64,000 bases of DNA from Cladorrhinum sp. PSN259 (lineage: Eukaryota; Ascomycota; Sordariomycetes; Sordariales; Podosporaceae): assembly GCA_033725935.1 (NCBI GenBank), contig MU867067.1:594501-658500 (forward strand), in the 5' to 3' direction. Shown piece after piece: positions 11,762 through 22,622 of the stretch. The notes beneath the pieces were generated by a model. It did not search any database. It worked only from the letters and a program-made list of their open reading frames with translations, and was not told the DNA's origin. How positions within the stretch are numbered: the stretch's first letter is position 1; every line of letters starts with the position of its first letter. The position numbers were made by a program, and so were the translations under genes.

Positions 11762-12451
11762 TCAACAAGAAGCCGCCTCCTTCCCACCTCTTTCCTCCCT
11801 CCTCAGCTTGAACCCCCTAAGAATCACATCCCTCTGCTCCTTCGTCGTGAACTCAATCTCCATCACCTTCTCCTCCCCTTCCTCTCCTCCCCCCTTTCCC
11901 TTCTCAACCCCATTTCCAACCTTCACCTTGACCTTCCCATCCCTGCACTCCCCCTCATCAGCCCACAGAAATTTCACGTGCTCCACCGGATCCAACTTGA
12001 CTTCCGGAGGTCCTCCTCCATCTTTACCACCACCACCACCTCCTTCCACCTCGACCTCAAAACTGACCTTCTCCACTAGCCGCCCGGACCGAGTGAAAAA
12101 CACATCCTCCCCTACGACCCTCACGACATTTGTCAGGACCAGTCCGCTTTCCTCCCATAATTCCCTTGCGAGGCCGTGGAGTACCGTTTCGTCCTCGTCG
12201 TCACAGGCGCCGCCGGGGATTTCCCATCTCAGGGGCATGCTATCGTTGGGCGCGCGTTGGAGGAGGAGAATTCTGTCTGTGTCTGGGGTAGACGGGTGAC
12301 GTGAGAAGACGAGGGCGCCTGTAGCGCCGTATTTGAGTGCTGCTAGGTTTTTTAGGCGCGTGGGTAGGTATTGCGCGAGAGGGATGTTGAAGGGTGAGAG
12401 TGAGGGGGAAAAGGTGAAGCTGAATGGCGTTGGTGGGGGTGGTGGTGCCAT
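11762..12451 (-). CDS. Nudix hydrolase
   Basis: A single-exon 229-residue protein. The Nudix box lies at about residues 80-103, with GGACDDEDE followed by RELWEESGL, which supplies the metal-binding glutamates. The spacing after the first Gly is one residue longer than the textbook motif, a variant I recall from fungal paralogues. The N-terminus is Pro/Phe-rich, and the C-terminal half has Gly- and Lys/Glu-rich low-complexity insertions. The family hydrolyses nucleoside diphosphate-linked substrates; the substrate cannot be told from sequence. The gene ends about 70 bases from the poly-C repeat, and its start faces the oxidoreductase gene across a shared upstream region. Confidence 0.85.
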   Translation of the reverse strand: MAPPPPPTPFSFTFSPSLSPFNIPLAQYLPTRLKNLAALKYGATGALVFSRHPSTPDTDRILLLQRAPNDSMPLRWEIPGGACDDEDETVLHGLARELWEESGLVLTNVVRVVGEDVFFTRSGRLVEKVSFEVEVEGGGGGGKDGGGPPEVKLDPVEHVKFLWADEGECRDGKVKVKVGNGVEKGKGGGEEGEEKVMEIEFTTKEQRDVILRGFKLRREERGGKEAASC

Positions 12452-13339
12452 TTTGTTTGCTGTCTACGGGTGTCTACGGGGAGCAGAGATTTACGTCTGG
12501 GATGGAATTGTGCGGTTACAGTCAGATATCGGGAAAGTTGACTGAGCTGTGTTTATGGTTTTATACAAAGTTGTTGAGTTGAAAGAGAGGCTGGATACTC
12601 TCTCCACAGCCGGGTCCCGCTCAATGAGTGAATTGCCCCGCTCTGACAGGCTCCCGGGCTTGCAAATCACTACCAGGCCAAAAGGCACTCCATCTGTCCA
12701 CCTTCCCGTCGAGCCTCAGTGTTGCCTGAAACAAAGTGAAAGAGGAATCGAGGCGCCAATTGCAAGGTGAAGACAGGAAAATTTTCGACAAGTTCTAACC
12801 GCACTAGTTTGATCGTGCTTATTCTGCATGATGACCGACGAGGAGGATCGTGGTATTTGTGCGGGGTTGTTTATCTTCCCTACGGTGTGCTTACGGCTTT
12901 AGATTTTTATGCCCAAATGATAGAACAAGGGTATCGAATGAATGATCGATATGCAAATGGGAAAAAATGCAGGTAGGGATTGGATACCACACACAGCTGT
13001 GGTGCTGAGTAAGGAACTCTGTACATTTGTCATCAACTACTACAGCTAGTCCTCGGAGATGTTTAAACCATCACCTTCGCGTTCGGGATGCGAGGACAAA
13101 AATGGGAACTCGTGTTCAGCCGATTACTCACGCAGATGTCTTGGAAGTCCGGTGAGCTTTAGATCTTTACAAAAAATCAAGATGGACGAATATTTCCCGG
13201 TATGCACTGCTTCCGACGGAAACGGAAGGGCGAGAGTATATAAGAACCGTTCCGTATCAAAGCATTCAAAGGCAGACATGAACAGTCATCACATCACAGA
13301 CATCACACATACAAACTTACCTCGCCTTAAGACGTGAAA
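12452..13339. promoter_or_regulatory. divergent intergenic/promoter region between Nudix and oxidoreductase genes
   Basis: An 888-bp non-coding stretch between two divergent start codons. The only discrete element I can name is a TATA box at 13237. No stable ORF with family resemblance was seen. Confidence 0.6.
13237..13244 (+). promoter_or_regulatory. TATA box
   Basis: TATATAAG lies about 95 bases upstream of the ATG of the quinone oxidoreductase-like gene. It matches the eukaryotic consensus and suggests an inducible promoter. Confidence 0.6.
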
Positions 13340-14365
13340 ATGGCACTCCCTCAAACCATGAGAACCCTCCTCCAGCCCTCACGGCAATCCGCAGACCTTA
13401 TATCCACCACGTTGCCTGTTCCAACCCAAACTCATCCAGACGATGTCCTCGTCCGCGTCCATGCAACATGTCCCTGCGCAGGCGAGCTCCTCTGGGCCAA
13501 GAACTTCCCGGATATCATCCCAGAAGACAAGGTCATGATCCCCTGCCAGGACCTAGCCGGCACGGTAGTGTCTGCCCCTCCCGGCAGCGGCTTCGTCGAA
13601 GGCGACAGAGTCTACTGCCGCATCGATGCCTCCCGAGCCGGCGCAGCCAGCGAGTATGCCCTCGCGCGCGCCAGTGAGCTGGCCAAGATTCCCGAGGGCT
13701 TGGGCTGGGTCGAGGCGGCGGCTACTCCGCTGAGCGCCTTGACTGCCTGGCAGGCACTGTTCGTCCACGGAACACTAGACGGAAAAGCAGTAGTCGGGGA
13801 CGAGGAGGCGAGAAGGCAAAACAGCAAAAAGAGGGTGTTGATTACTGGCGCGGCCGGGGGCGTGGGGAGCTGGCTCGTCCAGATTGCCGCGTTGGCTGGC
13901 GCTGGCGCCGTCGTGGCGGTTTGCGGACCAGACAAGGTCGAGGCAGTGAGGAAGCTGGGCGCGACCGAGGTAGTTAATTATCGAGAAACGAGCGTGGAGG
14001 AGTGGGTTGCTGCCGATCAGGCGGGGAGGGAGGTCGATCTGGTTGTGGATGTGGTCGGAGGAAAAACGCTAGCTGGGTGCTGGCGGGTGGTGAAGGAGAA
14101 AGAGGGGGTGTTGATCAGTGTCAATACTCCGCCTGATATGGTCAAGCCGGCCGGGTTGGAGAAGAAGCTGGCAAAGAGTGAGTTCTTTGTCGTTGAGCCA
14201 TTGGGGAGCAATCTCTCGGAGATCGGGGAGTTGATTGCGGCCGGGCGGTTGAGGCCAACGATTGACAGTGTATGGGAATTTGACGAGTTCGAAAAGGCAT
14301 TTGAGCGGCTCGAGTCGGGACACGCAAAGGGAAAGATCGTGATTAAAGTTGGCGGTGAGGCCTAA
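13340..14365 (+). CDS. zinc-independent medium-chain dehydrogenase (quinone oxidoreductase-like)
   Basis: A single-exon protein of 341 residues. The start is the ATG at 13340 (context GAAAATGGC); the frame is open two codons further upstream, but only from a GTG. The N-terminal GroES-like fold runs to about residue 120, with DLAGTVV and GDRVYCR typical of MDR enzymes. The Rossmann motif ITGAAGGVGSWLVQ and a following CGPDKVEAVRKLGA segment identify the NADPH-binding domain. The AAGGVG form, and the lack of structural-zinc cysteines, point to the QOR/enoyl-reductase branch rather than alcohol dehydrogenases. Likely a cytosolic NADPH-dependent reductase of quinones or unsaturated carbonyls; the substrate is unknown. 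Confidence 0.88.
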   Translation: MALPQTMRTLLQPSRQSADLISTTLPVPTQTHPDDVLVRVHATCPCAGELLWAKNFPDIIPEDKVMIPCQDLAGTVVSAPPGSGFVEGDRVYCRIDASRAGAASEYALARASELAKIPEGLGWVEAAATPLSALTAWQALFVHGTLDGKAVVGDEEARRQNSKKRVLITGAAGGVGSWLVQIAALAGAGAVVAVCGPDKVEAVRKLGATEVVNYRETSVEEWVAADQAGREVDLVVDVVGGKTLAGCWRVVKEKEGVLISVNTPPDMVKPAGLEKKLAKSEFFVVEPLGSNLSEIGELIAAGRLRPTIDSVWEFDEFEKAFERLESGHAKGKIVIKVGGEA

Positions 14366-15351
14366 AATTGGTTGGATATCTGTAACCAAGAACCATTATC
14401 ACCACTCAATCTTGATAAAATGCATCCCATCTCCAAATTTGATGCCAACTGCAACTGTGTGGATGGTGGTCCCCCAAAAAGGTCCCTGCAGCCGCCCACT
14501 CCTCCCTCTTCAGGGAGTGGAGGTTTCCGGTTGTGAAGAAATGTGGAGTTCGCCGACCAAGCGAGATTTGATTGGACAGAGCTGCAGATTCCTGAGACGT
14601 TTGGGGTTGCATCCCCTGTCTCTCCAAAAACCTTATTCTCAGAGCACATGGATCTCCCTGCAACATTAAACCCCCAAGGTGTTTGATCTCCCTCACTTCC
14701 ATCGCTTGCAGTGTCACAGCTTTTGGGTCCGTCCTCCACACAGCCCTGGAGAGTTCCGGCTTGACATTCTCAACATGGGCGTGCGAGCAGAAACATTCGA
14801 CCCCTAATCCAAGACAAGCGTCCGATGGCACCCATTTTTACCCCCGTACCCATGATGGCGCCCGGATGCCTTCGGGAAACATATCCTTACTGTTTACATG
14901 CCCTTGCCTCTCGACCCAATGTGTGGGGAAGGGAGTGCTGGCATGAGACACTGGCTGGGCACAAGGTTGATCGCCCGGGCAAGCCAATGGCAGAGCGTTT
15001 GGCATTCTGGTCTGTTTGATGGTGGTGTTTGCTTCTTGTTCCTTTTTCTCTGTTCTTCCTTTTTCCACTCCACCACCAGTCATTCATTTCGAAGCCGGAA
15101 TATTTGCGGTTGATAGCCGCAGGCGTGCTTAGGAGCCCGGCCTCCATACCATTACCGTGTACTTTTTTCTTGTTTGTTTATTTGGAATACCTTCTTTTTT
15201 TTATTGTTTGGAATCGGCTGGCCGTTCGCTGTCTGGGGTCTTAATCACCCTCTTTCTTTTCGTCCTTTTTTTCTAGATTGTCGGCGACTGTTAAGGCTCT
15301 CGCCCATGTCGACACCGTCATTATAGTCCGACTTCGATACCATTGCCAGCA
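14366..15351. other. intergenic region, nothing recognised
   Basis: About 1 kb between two co-directional genes. Only short ORFs are present. The final 150 bases are rich in TTCTTTTT-type pyrimidine tracts, as in fungal core promoters. Confidence 0.5.
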
Positions 15352-16963
15352 ATGGCACTCTCCTTAATTTCGACTTCTCTGCTGCTCATAGCCTCACTGA
15401 GCACCTGTGTATCAGCCGTGGAGCTCATTTTCCACGAAGAAGGCCACACCGACGGCTGCATTCATATGCCTGTTGTCCATTCGACAAACTTAGACCGCTT
15501 TTCCACCAAGCGTGGTGTACAGCTTCAACTAGCCAACCGATCAGACATTGCCTACTATGCTCAACGTACTACCTCCTATCCGGCCCATGGCCTGTCAGAT
15601 TATTGCTAACTTACACCCACAGTAAGCATTGGAACGCCACCACAACCGGTGTTTGTACAGTTGGATACGGGGTCGTTCGAGTTATGGGTCAATCCAGATT
15701 GCGATGCTGTGTCAGGGGCAGACCGAGCCTTTTGTGAACGAGTAGGGAAATTTGACACCAACAAATCTTCAACGGCATCTTCGCAAGGGACGACAAAGAC
15801 GTTAAGATATGGAATTGGAAGGGCGAACATTACCTACTTCGAAGACACCATAAGCCTGGCTGGAAGCACGACAGCGCTTCAAAATGTTCAGTTCGGCGTC
15901 GCCACATCTTCCGAGGACACCTTTTCAGGGATTCTGGGTATCGGGTATGGGAACGGCATTGCGACCAAGTATCGGAACTTTGTCGACGAACTGGCAGCAC
16001 AAAATGTTACCAAGGTCAAGATCTACACCCTCGCATTGGGAACCAAGGAGGAAAAGGAGGGCGTTATCGTATTTGGTGGTGTCGATACCTCCAAATTTGC
16101 TGGTCCCCTGGCCAGGCTGCCCATCATACCAGCAAAAAGCTCACCCGATGGTGTCCCTCGATTCTGGGTCAATATGAACTCCATCTCGATGACTCCGCCA
16201 AACAACGTAACGCGTGTCTACGGGGACAGCAAGATGCCTGTATTCCTCGATAGCGGATCGACAATGACGCTTTTGCCGAAAAACCTGACCGCAACGATCG
16301 CTAAGGACTTTGGTGCTGCAGCTCCGGACGATAATGGTTTCTATCGCATTGACTGCGGCCTGACCCAGATGAACGGCACCCTTGACTTTGCCTTTGATGG
16401 GCTCAACATTCGTGTGCCCTACAAGGAAATGATTCGAGAAGTCCCGAGCAATCCGCCAGCCTGCTTTTTGGGAATCACACCGAGCGACACGTTTACGCTG
16501 CTGGGAGATACCTTCCTTCGGTCGGCCTATGGTATGTCTTTGTGCAACTAGCGAAAGCGCGAAAATGAGAGTTTTGACTGCTAACACCAAAGTTTGTACA
16601 GCTGTGTTTGATCTCGAAACCGACTCAGTATGGATGACACAGGCGGCTAACTGTGGTTCCACTCCGGCGGCTCTGAAAAAGGTAGAGGACCTCGGGGCAG
16701 TTGTCGGAGTGTGCGGTCTCACTGCGACAGCTGTCACATCAGTTGTCACCACCTCCTCACCTGGAACGAGTACCGATGGAACGGCGACAACATTAGTTCC
16801 GGTACCTACCACCAGCGGGTCGGTCTCTAACACGAACGGTTCTCGTGTGGGCTCGGCAAGTAGACCAGTACCTACATCATTGGGGTCGAGGCGTTCCGCA
16901 AGCGAAGGATTGAGATGGACGCTCTGGGTTGCGATTGCTGGGATGATGATTGCGACATTTTAA
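15352..16963 (+). CDS. GPI-anchored aspartic protease (yapsin/pepsin-like, A1 family)
   Basis: Exons 15352-15565, 15623-16531 and 16602-16963 give 494 residues. The introns are 57 nt (GTACTA...CACAG, CTAAC branch) and 70 nt (GTATGT...GTACAG), and splicing restores YYAQLSIGTPPQ and SAYAVFDLE. The signal peptide is about residues 1-22. The two catalytic aspartates sit in DTGS (Asp86) and DSGS (Asp281). A C-terminal SGS/TSTDGT Ser/Thr-rich stalk precedes a final hydrophobic segment (RWTLWVAIAGMMIATF), typical of GPI attachment. The family cleaves surface and secreted proteins at the plasma membrane or wall. Several NxT/NxS glycosylation sequons are present (for example NRS, NKSS, NIT). Confidence 0.92.
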
Positions 16964-17357
16964 ATCAGGAATACCATTTTGGCGAAACTTTTTTGCGCGT
17001 GTAAATAATACATGTTACTCTTCTGCACTGGCTGCTGCGGTCTCGGCCATTGCTGGATATATATTTGACTGTTTAATGACCCAGTTACTTGATATTTTAT
17101 TCCCCTCCGCCTCTTGTATGAGAGTCGAAAAGAGAAATGTGCTTGCTCTTTACCAGCGGCAGCTCTCAGTTGTTTGGGAGGCAGCCACACGGTAGCTCCG
17201 CTCTGCGCCGGAAATTAGTCAACCTTCTCTGAACTCGGGTGTGTCTCGGAACGGCAGACTAAATTTAGGACCTGCCAACTCGACCTCAAACGCTGATATC
17301 TCAGGGACACCTACGGACAGTACCCATCTCACACAAAGCCCGTCTCGCTCCTCTATA
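16964..17357. other. intergenic region
   Basis: The 3' flank of the aspartic protease and the upstream flank of a tentative small gene. The frame from 17241 is open before the proposed ATG at 17358, so a longer first exon is possible, but no earlier ATG in that frame supports it. Confidence 0.45.
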
Positions 17358-18117
17358 ATGGCACGTACGCTTTCTTCTTCGCGAGCTACCTCGTTATCAG
17401 ATCTAGAGCAAAGGAAAGAGGTTAAATCGTAAAATCTAGGGTCATTAGTAGCTAAGGCGGCGTTGCTCTTGTTGTTGATACAATGTGTCTCTCACCAAGC
17501 TGGATGATGGGTCATATGAAACCCACGCATTTCCTACTGATCTATCGCAAGCCTCGAGTGAGATGGTCGGCGAAAGTTATAAAAAAGAGAGTTCGGACCG
17601 ATTTGAAAGACATCAAGTCGAAAGGCCTAGCCATTACCAACTGGACGATTGTATGTTGTGGGGAAATCATTCAAAAACAGAACAATCAAGAGTGAGTGCC
17701 TACTACCCGCTGCGCAAAGCATTTATACTAAGACCATCTTTTCTCAGTTGCATGTGTGTTGTTTGGAAAAGAGGAGAGAAGGAAAAATGAGGTTGATGGA
17801 GAAACCCATTCACGATGACGAAAGGCTCTCTAAAAGCCTGGGTGATTAGAAGATACAAAAGCGGCAACTGGCGATTCATACGAATAATGAAGGCGGCCGC
17901 CACCGACCCGCAACATTTGGCGCTTATCGGAAAGCTTGAGCACCTTGAGTTTATGTCCAACAAGGCGGAGAACAGAGACGCAGAGGTTCCGAACGAACAG
18001 GCAGTAGTACAGATAAATGGAACGGAAGCCGAGGAGGCTGATCCGAACCCCGGGGCCATGGCAGAGGACACGGATGTGGAAATGACCTATATGCAGCCTG
18101 CAGTAGGGCAGTACTGA
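17358..18117 (+). CDS. hypothetical protein, tentative four-exon gene
   Basis: Proposed exons: 17358-17420, 17500-17691, 17748-17791 and 17850-18117, 188 residues, phases 0/0/2. The second intron (GTGAGT...TCTCAG, 56 nt) and third (GTTGAT...GATTAG, 58 nt) look good; the first needs a weak AAG acceptor. Evidence of coding: non-random, charged and polar sequence in successive compatible frames. The first exon reads MARTLSSSRATSLSDLEQRK, the middle LDDGSYETH, and the last a helical IGKLEHLEFMSNKAENRD segment followed by an acidic tail. There is no known domain, signal peptide or membrane segment. It could be a rapidly evolving orphan or an over-interpretation. Confidence 0.4.
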
Positions 18118-18395
18118 GTATAATGTGCGGAAATTTTAGCTCTTATTCTTATTTTCTTTTTTTCATCCGTCAGTCGTCAATGAAACTGGGGTCTGGTTGC
18201 GATATCGGCTACCTGCCAACAAATCCGATCATCTCGATCTCGGGTGTGATTGTTAGTGCCATTTTCGAAAGCGATCCACATCCTGGTCAACATTTAAGAC
18301 GCGTCAAAAACTTCAAAACAGAACATCACGCGTTTCTCGGCTTAACTACCCCAAACACTTACCAATACCTGGAAAAAAAATAGGTACCAATCACG

Positions 18396-18904
18396 ATGGC
18401 ACTCACTGTGGATGATATCCTCAATGCCACAAACGATGATCTCCGCGCTACAGTACGAGCAATTTGCACCGACGACAGCGACGTTCGTGATCGGCTCGCG
18501 AAGTACCTTCACAGGATTCAAAATCCGACTCCTCAGGACATACCCAAAAGTACAACCGATACACCGCCAGAGGATCCCTCGGATCTTTTTGTATGCGGCC
18601 AGTGCGACAAGACTTTTCTCGAGACTAAAAACCACGAGACGGCGTGCGTCTATCATCCTGGCGAGCTTGAGGTAAATGAGGACGATGATGCATGGGCCGA
18701 CTTGTGGGAGAATGACCATCGAGGCGATCCGGATGATCCTCAAATGCAAAAGGATTATCCGGAAGGATACAAGTTTGTGTGCTGTGAGGAGCCTGGTGAT
18801 CATCCTGGCTGCAAGACCGGGAGGCACAAGACGGAGGAGACGATTTCGAAGGAGTTGTCCGAGCCTGTGGTGAAGAGTGAGGGTTCGGTGAAGGATGATA
18901 GTGG

Positions 18905-18935
<31 letters not shown>

Positions 18936-19394
18936 GCAACTCATCAGTCAGCTCTCCATCAGCCATATCAGCCCCATCCTCAAGTCGGTCCTCAGACACT
19001 TCCTCAAGCACAACCACATGCACCCACTCCTCAGCATCATTATCCCCAACCACACCAAAACCAATACCAACAACCACCTGCCTTTCAGCAACCCCCACAG
19101 CACAATTACTACCAAGCATCACAACACCATGGAAATCATCAACCATATCCATCTCAACCTTGTCAACAGCCACAGTGGATAGAGCCAAGACCCGTCCAGA
19201 ACCCAGGCCCAGCCCGCTTAGGGTTCCGCTATGTCAATCCTGTACCACCACATCCGGCGTACCAACCACCTCCGGGATATCAGTGGCAGTATGGGGATAA
19301 TCATCAGGGTGGGAATAAACGGAGGAGGGTGGCGGAAGGAATGTATGACTCGAGCGGCGGGTATATGATATTTCCTGGGCAGGCTCAGCAATGA
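18396..19394 (+). CDS. Cys/His zinc-binding domain protein with poly-Gln/Pro tail
   Basis: A single-exon protein of 332 residues. The N-terminal helix (DDILNATNDDLRATVRAIC) is followed by CGQCDKTF with downstream Cys/His pairs (HETACVYHPG, then FVCCEEPGDHPGC and H). This resembles the atypical C2H2/CHORD-like zinc knuckle of a conserved fungal protein family of unknown function. From about residue 168 the protein is low-complexity: ten Gln from a (CAA)10 run at 18906-18935, then a long His/Pro/Gln/Tyr-rich tail ending in a KRRR basic patch. Nuclear or cytoplasmic assembly behaviour is likely but inferred. Confidence 0.75.
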
Positions 19395-19744
19395 ATTGGT
19401 TGGGAGCTCGCAAGAGACTCTGGGTGAGAGACTCTGGGTGAGGTGGGCGCAGGGCACGGTTGGGGAAATGGTAGTTGGGGGCCTTTTAGGGTTACGGATC
19501 TTCGTAAGTGATGATCCAAAGGTTCCTCTTGATTGGCCTTTGCCTGTATTCTTATCTTGGAAAATAGAGACGGGATGTAACTGTGTAGTACGACCATCCG
19601 TATTAAGTTGCAGACCTACTCCGTACTAGTTATATCGTTACTGGGTTGGTCGGGATTAAAGGTTGGACGATTACGGTTTCCCAATTTGAAAGATTTTGCG
19701 TTCATGAGCACTTTCATGTCTTCTAGCAGCAACACAGATTGGCA
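19395..19744. other. short intergenic region
   Basis: A 350-bp gap. A direct duplication of AGAGACTCTGGGTG is seen at about 19415-19441. No gene was seen. Confidence 0.5.
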
Positions 19745-22090
19745 ATGGATTCGGGCTGGTCAGCAGACGCAGGAGTTGTTCAGTACCGTGTACGTCTCGG
19801 AATATGGACTAACTGGTCCAATGGAGGTGTGTTCGGATCTACCCTCACACTCAGTCGAGAGAATGGCAATCTTCTCATTGCTTTCACTGCTTTCTTCGTC
19901 AGCTTGGTTGCCACGCGGCTTTGGCGAATATGCTGCCTGGCCCTTCATCACATCTACTCGACCCTCAACCCCCAAGACGGAGTATATCACCAACGCCAGG
20001 CCATCATACGCAATTCAGCTAGCCCGTCTGCGGCCATCTTCACACTCAGTCAATTATATGTGGCCTGGAGAAAGCCAGCAAGACACATCTTTCTACGCAC
20101 TTTGCCGGCAATCTTGTTTGCAACGGTCTGCTTGTGTGCATTTGCTTTGGCCACCGGCTTCTCGTCGCAGATCTCCTCGGCCATCACCAATGATGTTCTC
20201 ATTGATGGTGCAAACTGCGCCTTGATTATGCAGGAAGACGCAATTGCGAGTTTGAGCACCATGCAAGACAGTATCACGCTAAATGCCGAGCACGCAAAGA
20301 TCAGGATCAAGGCAATGGCATATTCGGAGCAATGCTATCCACACGGAGATGTCAGGGCCTTGGAAAAGTCAAGAGAGCCAAGGAGTGGCATATTTGACTG
20401 CGCTTCATACGTCGTCGGTCGACTACCCACAGAAGTGATAGACATCGAGGCCTCATGCCCGTTTGGGGACGGAATTTGTGCTACCAACAACTCCAACCTG
20501 CTACTGGATACCGGCTTCATTGACAGCCACCTTCACCTCGGCATTAATGCTCCTCCAAACGAGCGTATCCGAATGAGACAAATTCTTCGCTGCGCGCCCC
20601 TTCGCACGGATGGATACAAAAGCCATTCCGTAGGTCGCTACTCCAACTATACAACGTACCACTATGGTGGAACAGAAGCCTTGATATTGGACGATTCGGA
20701 CATGTCCAAGGCATCAAAAGAGATGCTCAACCAAACTCTCCAAGTCGAAGACCCGGATGTGCGCCTCACAAAGAGAAAGGATGGCGTTGTTCTGTATCAT
20801 ACCAACTTTCTATTAGCGGGAAAGAAGCACTTCCTCCCAATCAAGGGGCCCAAGGGCGTGAACATTTCGAATTTCTTTCCCATCCAACCTCTTGATCAAA
20901 ACGACAGCGATTTTACCTTGATATTCCTGATCACGAACGGGGTTCCTTTCAGCAACAAAACAAACGACCCCTGGTACCGCGCCAATGTGCCAATGGGCGG
21001 TGACTTTCTCAGGGTAGGCGGCGTTCCGCCGAATCAAACCCAGCCAATCTACTACGCGACCGAGGCAGCATCTCCAATGGGCTGTCTTGAACAGTTTCAG
21101 TTTTGCACAGAGGGCGCCTCGGGAAGCTGCGGGCCTTTGGATTCTTTCTACAACGCCGCCTATTTTGCCAAGAAAGCCCTGTTCAACAGGTCCGACGATG
21201 AAACTGTTGACGCCGCCGGCGTCAAGTACACCCCAGAGAATGAAAGACGGTACAGTCAATTCAATCGCTTCCTCACCACCCTCACCAACGCAGTCGACTT
21301 TCCTGCAGAATTGCCAATTCTCTTGGGGACCAAGACGCTAGGTTCCCAGACAACATTCCAAATCACGATGCAGTGGGCCCTACCTGACGACCAGTGGAAA
21401 CGTGATGTGATAAACTGGTGGTCGATCTGGCTGGCTCAGCTGCAGACGGGTTTCGTGGATGCGGCTATCGGGTTCGGGCCCGATGATTCAAATCGTCTCA
21501 AGGACGTGCTTATCCCCCCAGAGGATGATTACCAACGAGCCATGTGTCAGAACCAGAAAGTTCGAAGCACTAGGTACACATCATTTAGCATGTTTGGTCT
21601 TTGTTTTATCTTTGCCGCTGGCACCCTGATCGTGATTGTATCCTTCTCGATCGAGCCAATCTTGAGCTGCATCGCCTCTCGTAAACAGAAGAAGTACAAA
21701 TCGAAAAACGACGACGACCAGGAGGAACGCGGAGGAAGAGGAGCGCACGAGGAATGGGTGGTTAATGAGACGCTTCATCTTCAGCAACTCAGCTTCCAGG
21801 GGTTGGGAAGAGGGACGTGGTCCGGATGCACGGATGCGATCCCGGTGACGAAGCCAGGTGAAATGCTCAGATCTTTGGTCTTGCTACATGTACCTGGGAC
21901 TACTAAGCAACAGGCCGAAGCCACGGAGGAAAAGAACCGTGACCGTGATCTCACTCCTCAAACCACAACGGAGACTTTGGTATCGGAGATCAACAGGCTG
22001 GGTCGGTATATTAGCGCAGACAGTAGGACAAGTGCTTTGGATGGTGCCCAAAAGGGGAGACCGACTCACAGGCGGCGTGGTTCGATTTAG
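19745..22090 (+). CDS. large fungal-specific membrane protein, function unknown
   Basis: A single-exon protein of 781 residues from the ATG at 19745; two upstream codons open the frame with TTG only. Hydrophobic segments are near residues 42-62 (LLIAFTAFFVSLVATRLWRI), about 115-140 (FLRTLPAILFATVCLCAFAL), and near the C-terminus (FSMFGLCFIFAAGTLIVIVSF). Between the last two lies a large, Cys-containing, probably extracellular region with NxS/T sequons. The IWTNWSNGG...STLTLSRENG start is a hallmark of a widespread uncharacterised ascomycete membrane-protein family. The C-terminal tail is charged and cytosolic. No enzymatic motif was seen. Confidence 0.8.
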   Translation: MDSGWSADAGVVQYRVRLGIWTNWSNGGVFGSTLTLSRENGNLLIAFTAFFVSLVATRLWRICCLALHHIYSTLNPQDGVYHQRQAIIRNSASPSAAIFTLSQLYVAWRKPARHIFLRTLPAILFATVCLCAFALATGFSSQISSAITNDVLIDGANCALIMQEDAIASLSTMQDSITLNAEHAKIRIKAMAYSEQCYPHGDVRALEKSREPRSGIFDCASYVVGRLPTEVIDIEASCPFGDGICATNNSNLLLDTGFIDSHLHLGINAPPNERIRMRQILRCAPLRTDGYKSHSVGRYSNYTTYHYGGTEALILDDSDMSKASKEMLNQTLQVEDPDVRLTKRKDGVVLYHTNFLLAGKKHFLPIKGPKGVNISNFFPIQPLDQNDSDFTLIFLITNGVPFSNKTNDPWYRANVPMGGDFLRVGGVPPNQTQPIYYATEAASPMGCLEQFQFCTEGASGSCGPLDSFYNAAYFAKKALFNRSDDETVDAAGVKYTPENERRYSQFNRFLTTLTNAVDFPAELPILLGTKTLGSQTTFQITMQWALPDDQWKRDVINWWSIWLAQLQTGFVDAAIGFGPDDSNRLKDVLIPPEDDYQRAMCQNQKVRSTRYTSFSMFGLCFIFAAGTLIVIVSFSIEPILSCIASRKQKKYKSKNDDDQEERGGRGAHEEWVVNETLHLQQLSFQGLGRGTWSGCTDAIPVTKPGEMLRSLVLLHVPGTTKQQAEATEEKNRDRDLTPQTTTETLVSEINRLGRYISADSRTSALDGAQKGRPTHRRRGSI

Positions 22091-22622
22091 GAAAGGAATC
22101 TGTGATGACAGGGATGAAAATTACTTGTAGATAGACTAATTGTGTTTCGATGTTTTTGGTGACTTGGGGTTTTACGCTGTGATGAATCTTTGTTAATTCA
22201 GAGCGTTATCGGGCATAACCGGAAGAAAAAATAACCCGAGCGCTGTGATGAATAATAGTGAGTAAATAGAGTATGTTGGACTAGTAAACCATCAGGAATT
22301 TTGCGAAAGTTGGGCCTCGTTATTTTAATTTTTGTTTTATCATTCTTGGAGTGTAGGGCTGAAGTAAAGGGGTGAAGAAGGGAGATACTGGCAAGGTCGC
22401 AAGGACCGTGAGCGGGTGATAAACGCCCATAGGTATGTAGGCAGACTCACGAGACTTTCCGTCAGACTGCCACCAAAATTCACAGTATTCACCCGAATGT
22501 CACGGTGGCGCAGCAATAGTTCACTGCGGAGAAATATTTCAATCCGACTCCAATTTTACCTGGCAGGTTTTCAAATCATCATGTTTTGAGCAACCTGATA
22601 TTCCCTCGACAACCTCATAACG
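22091..22622. other. intergenic region
   Basis: A 532-bp spacer holding the 3' UTR of the membrane-protein gene and the promoter of the next gene. No ORF or repeat stands out. Confidence 0.5.

Noticed and set aside
11286..12299. 337-codon plus-strand ORF
   Set aside because: It runs through the N gap and poly-G, then antisense to the Nudix gene; poly-Gly and Pro/Ser composition is an artefact.
17483..17695. ATG-initiated 70-codon ORF in the tentative small gene
   Set aside because: The +1-shifted frame (LDDGSYETH) looks more like coding sequence and connects through good introns.
19608..20225. 205-codon ORF overlapping the start of the 781-residue membrane protein
   Set aside because: The other frame carries the conserved family sequence; this frame lacks features beyond its first residues.
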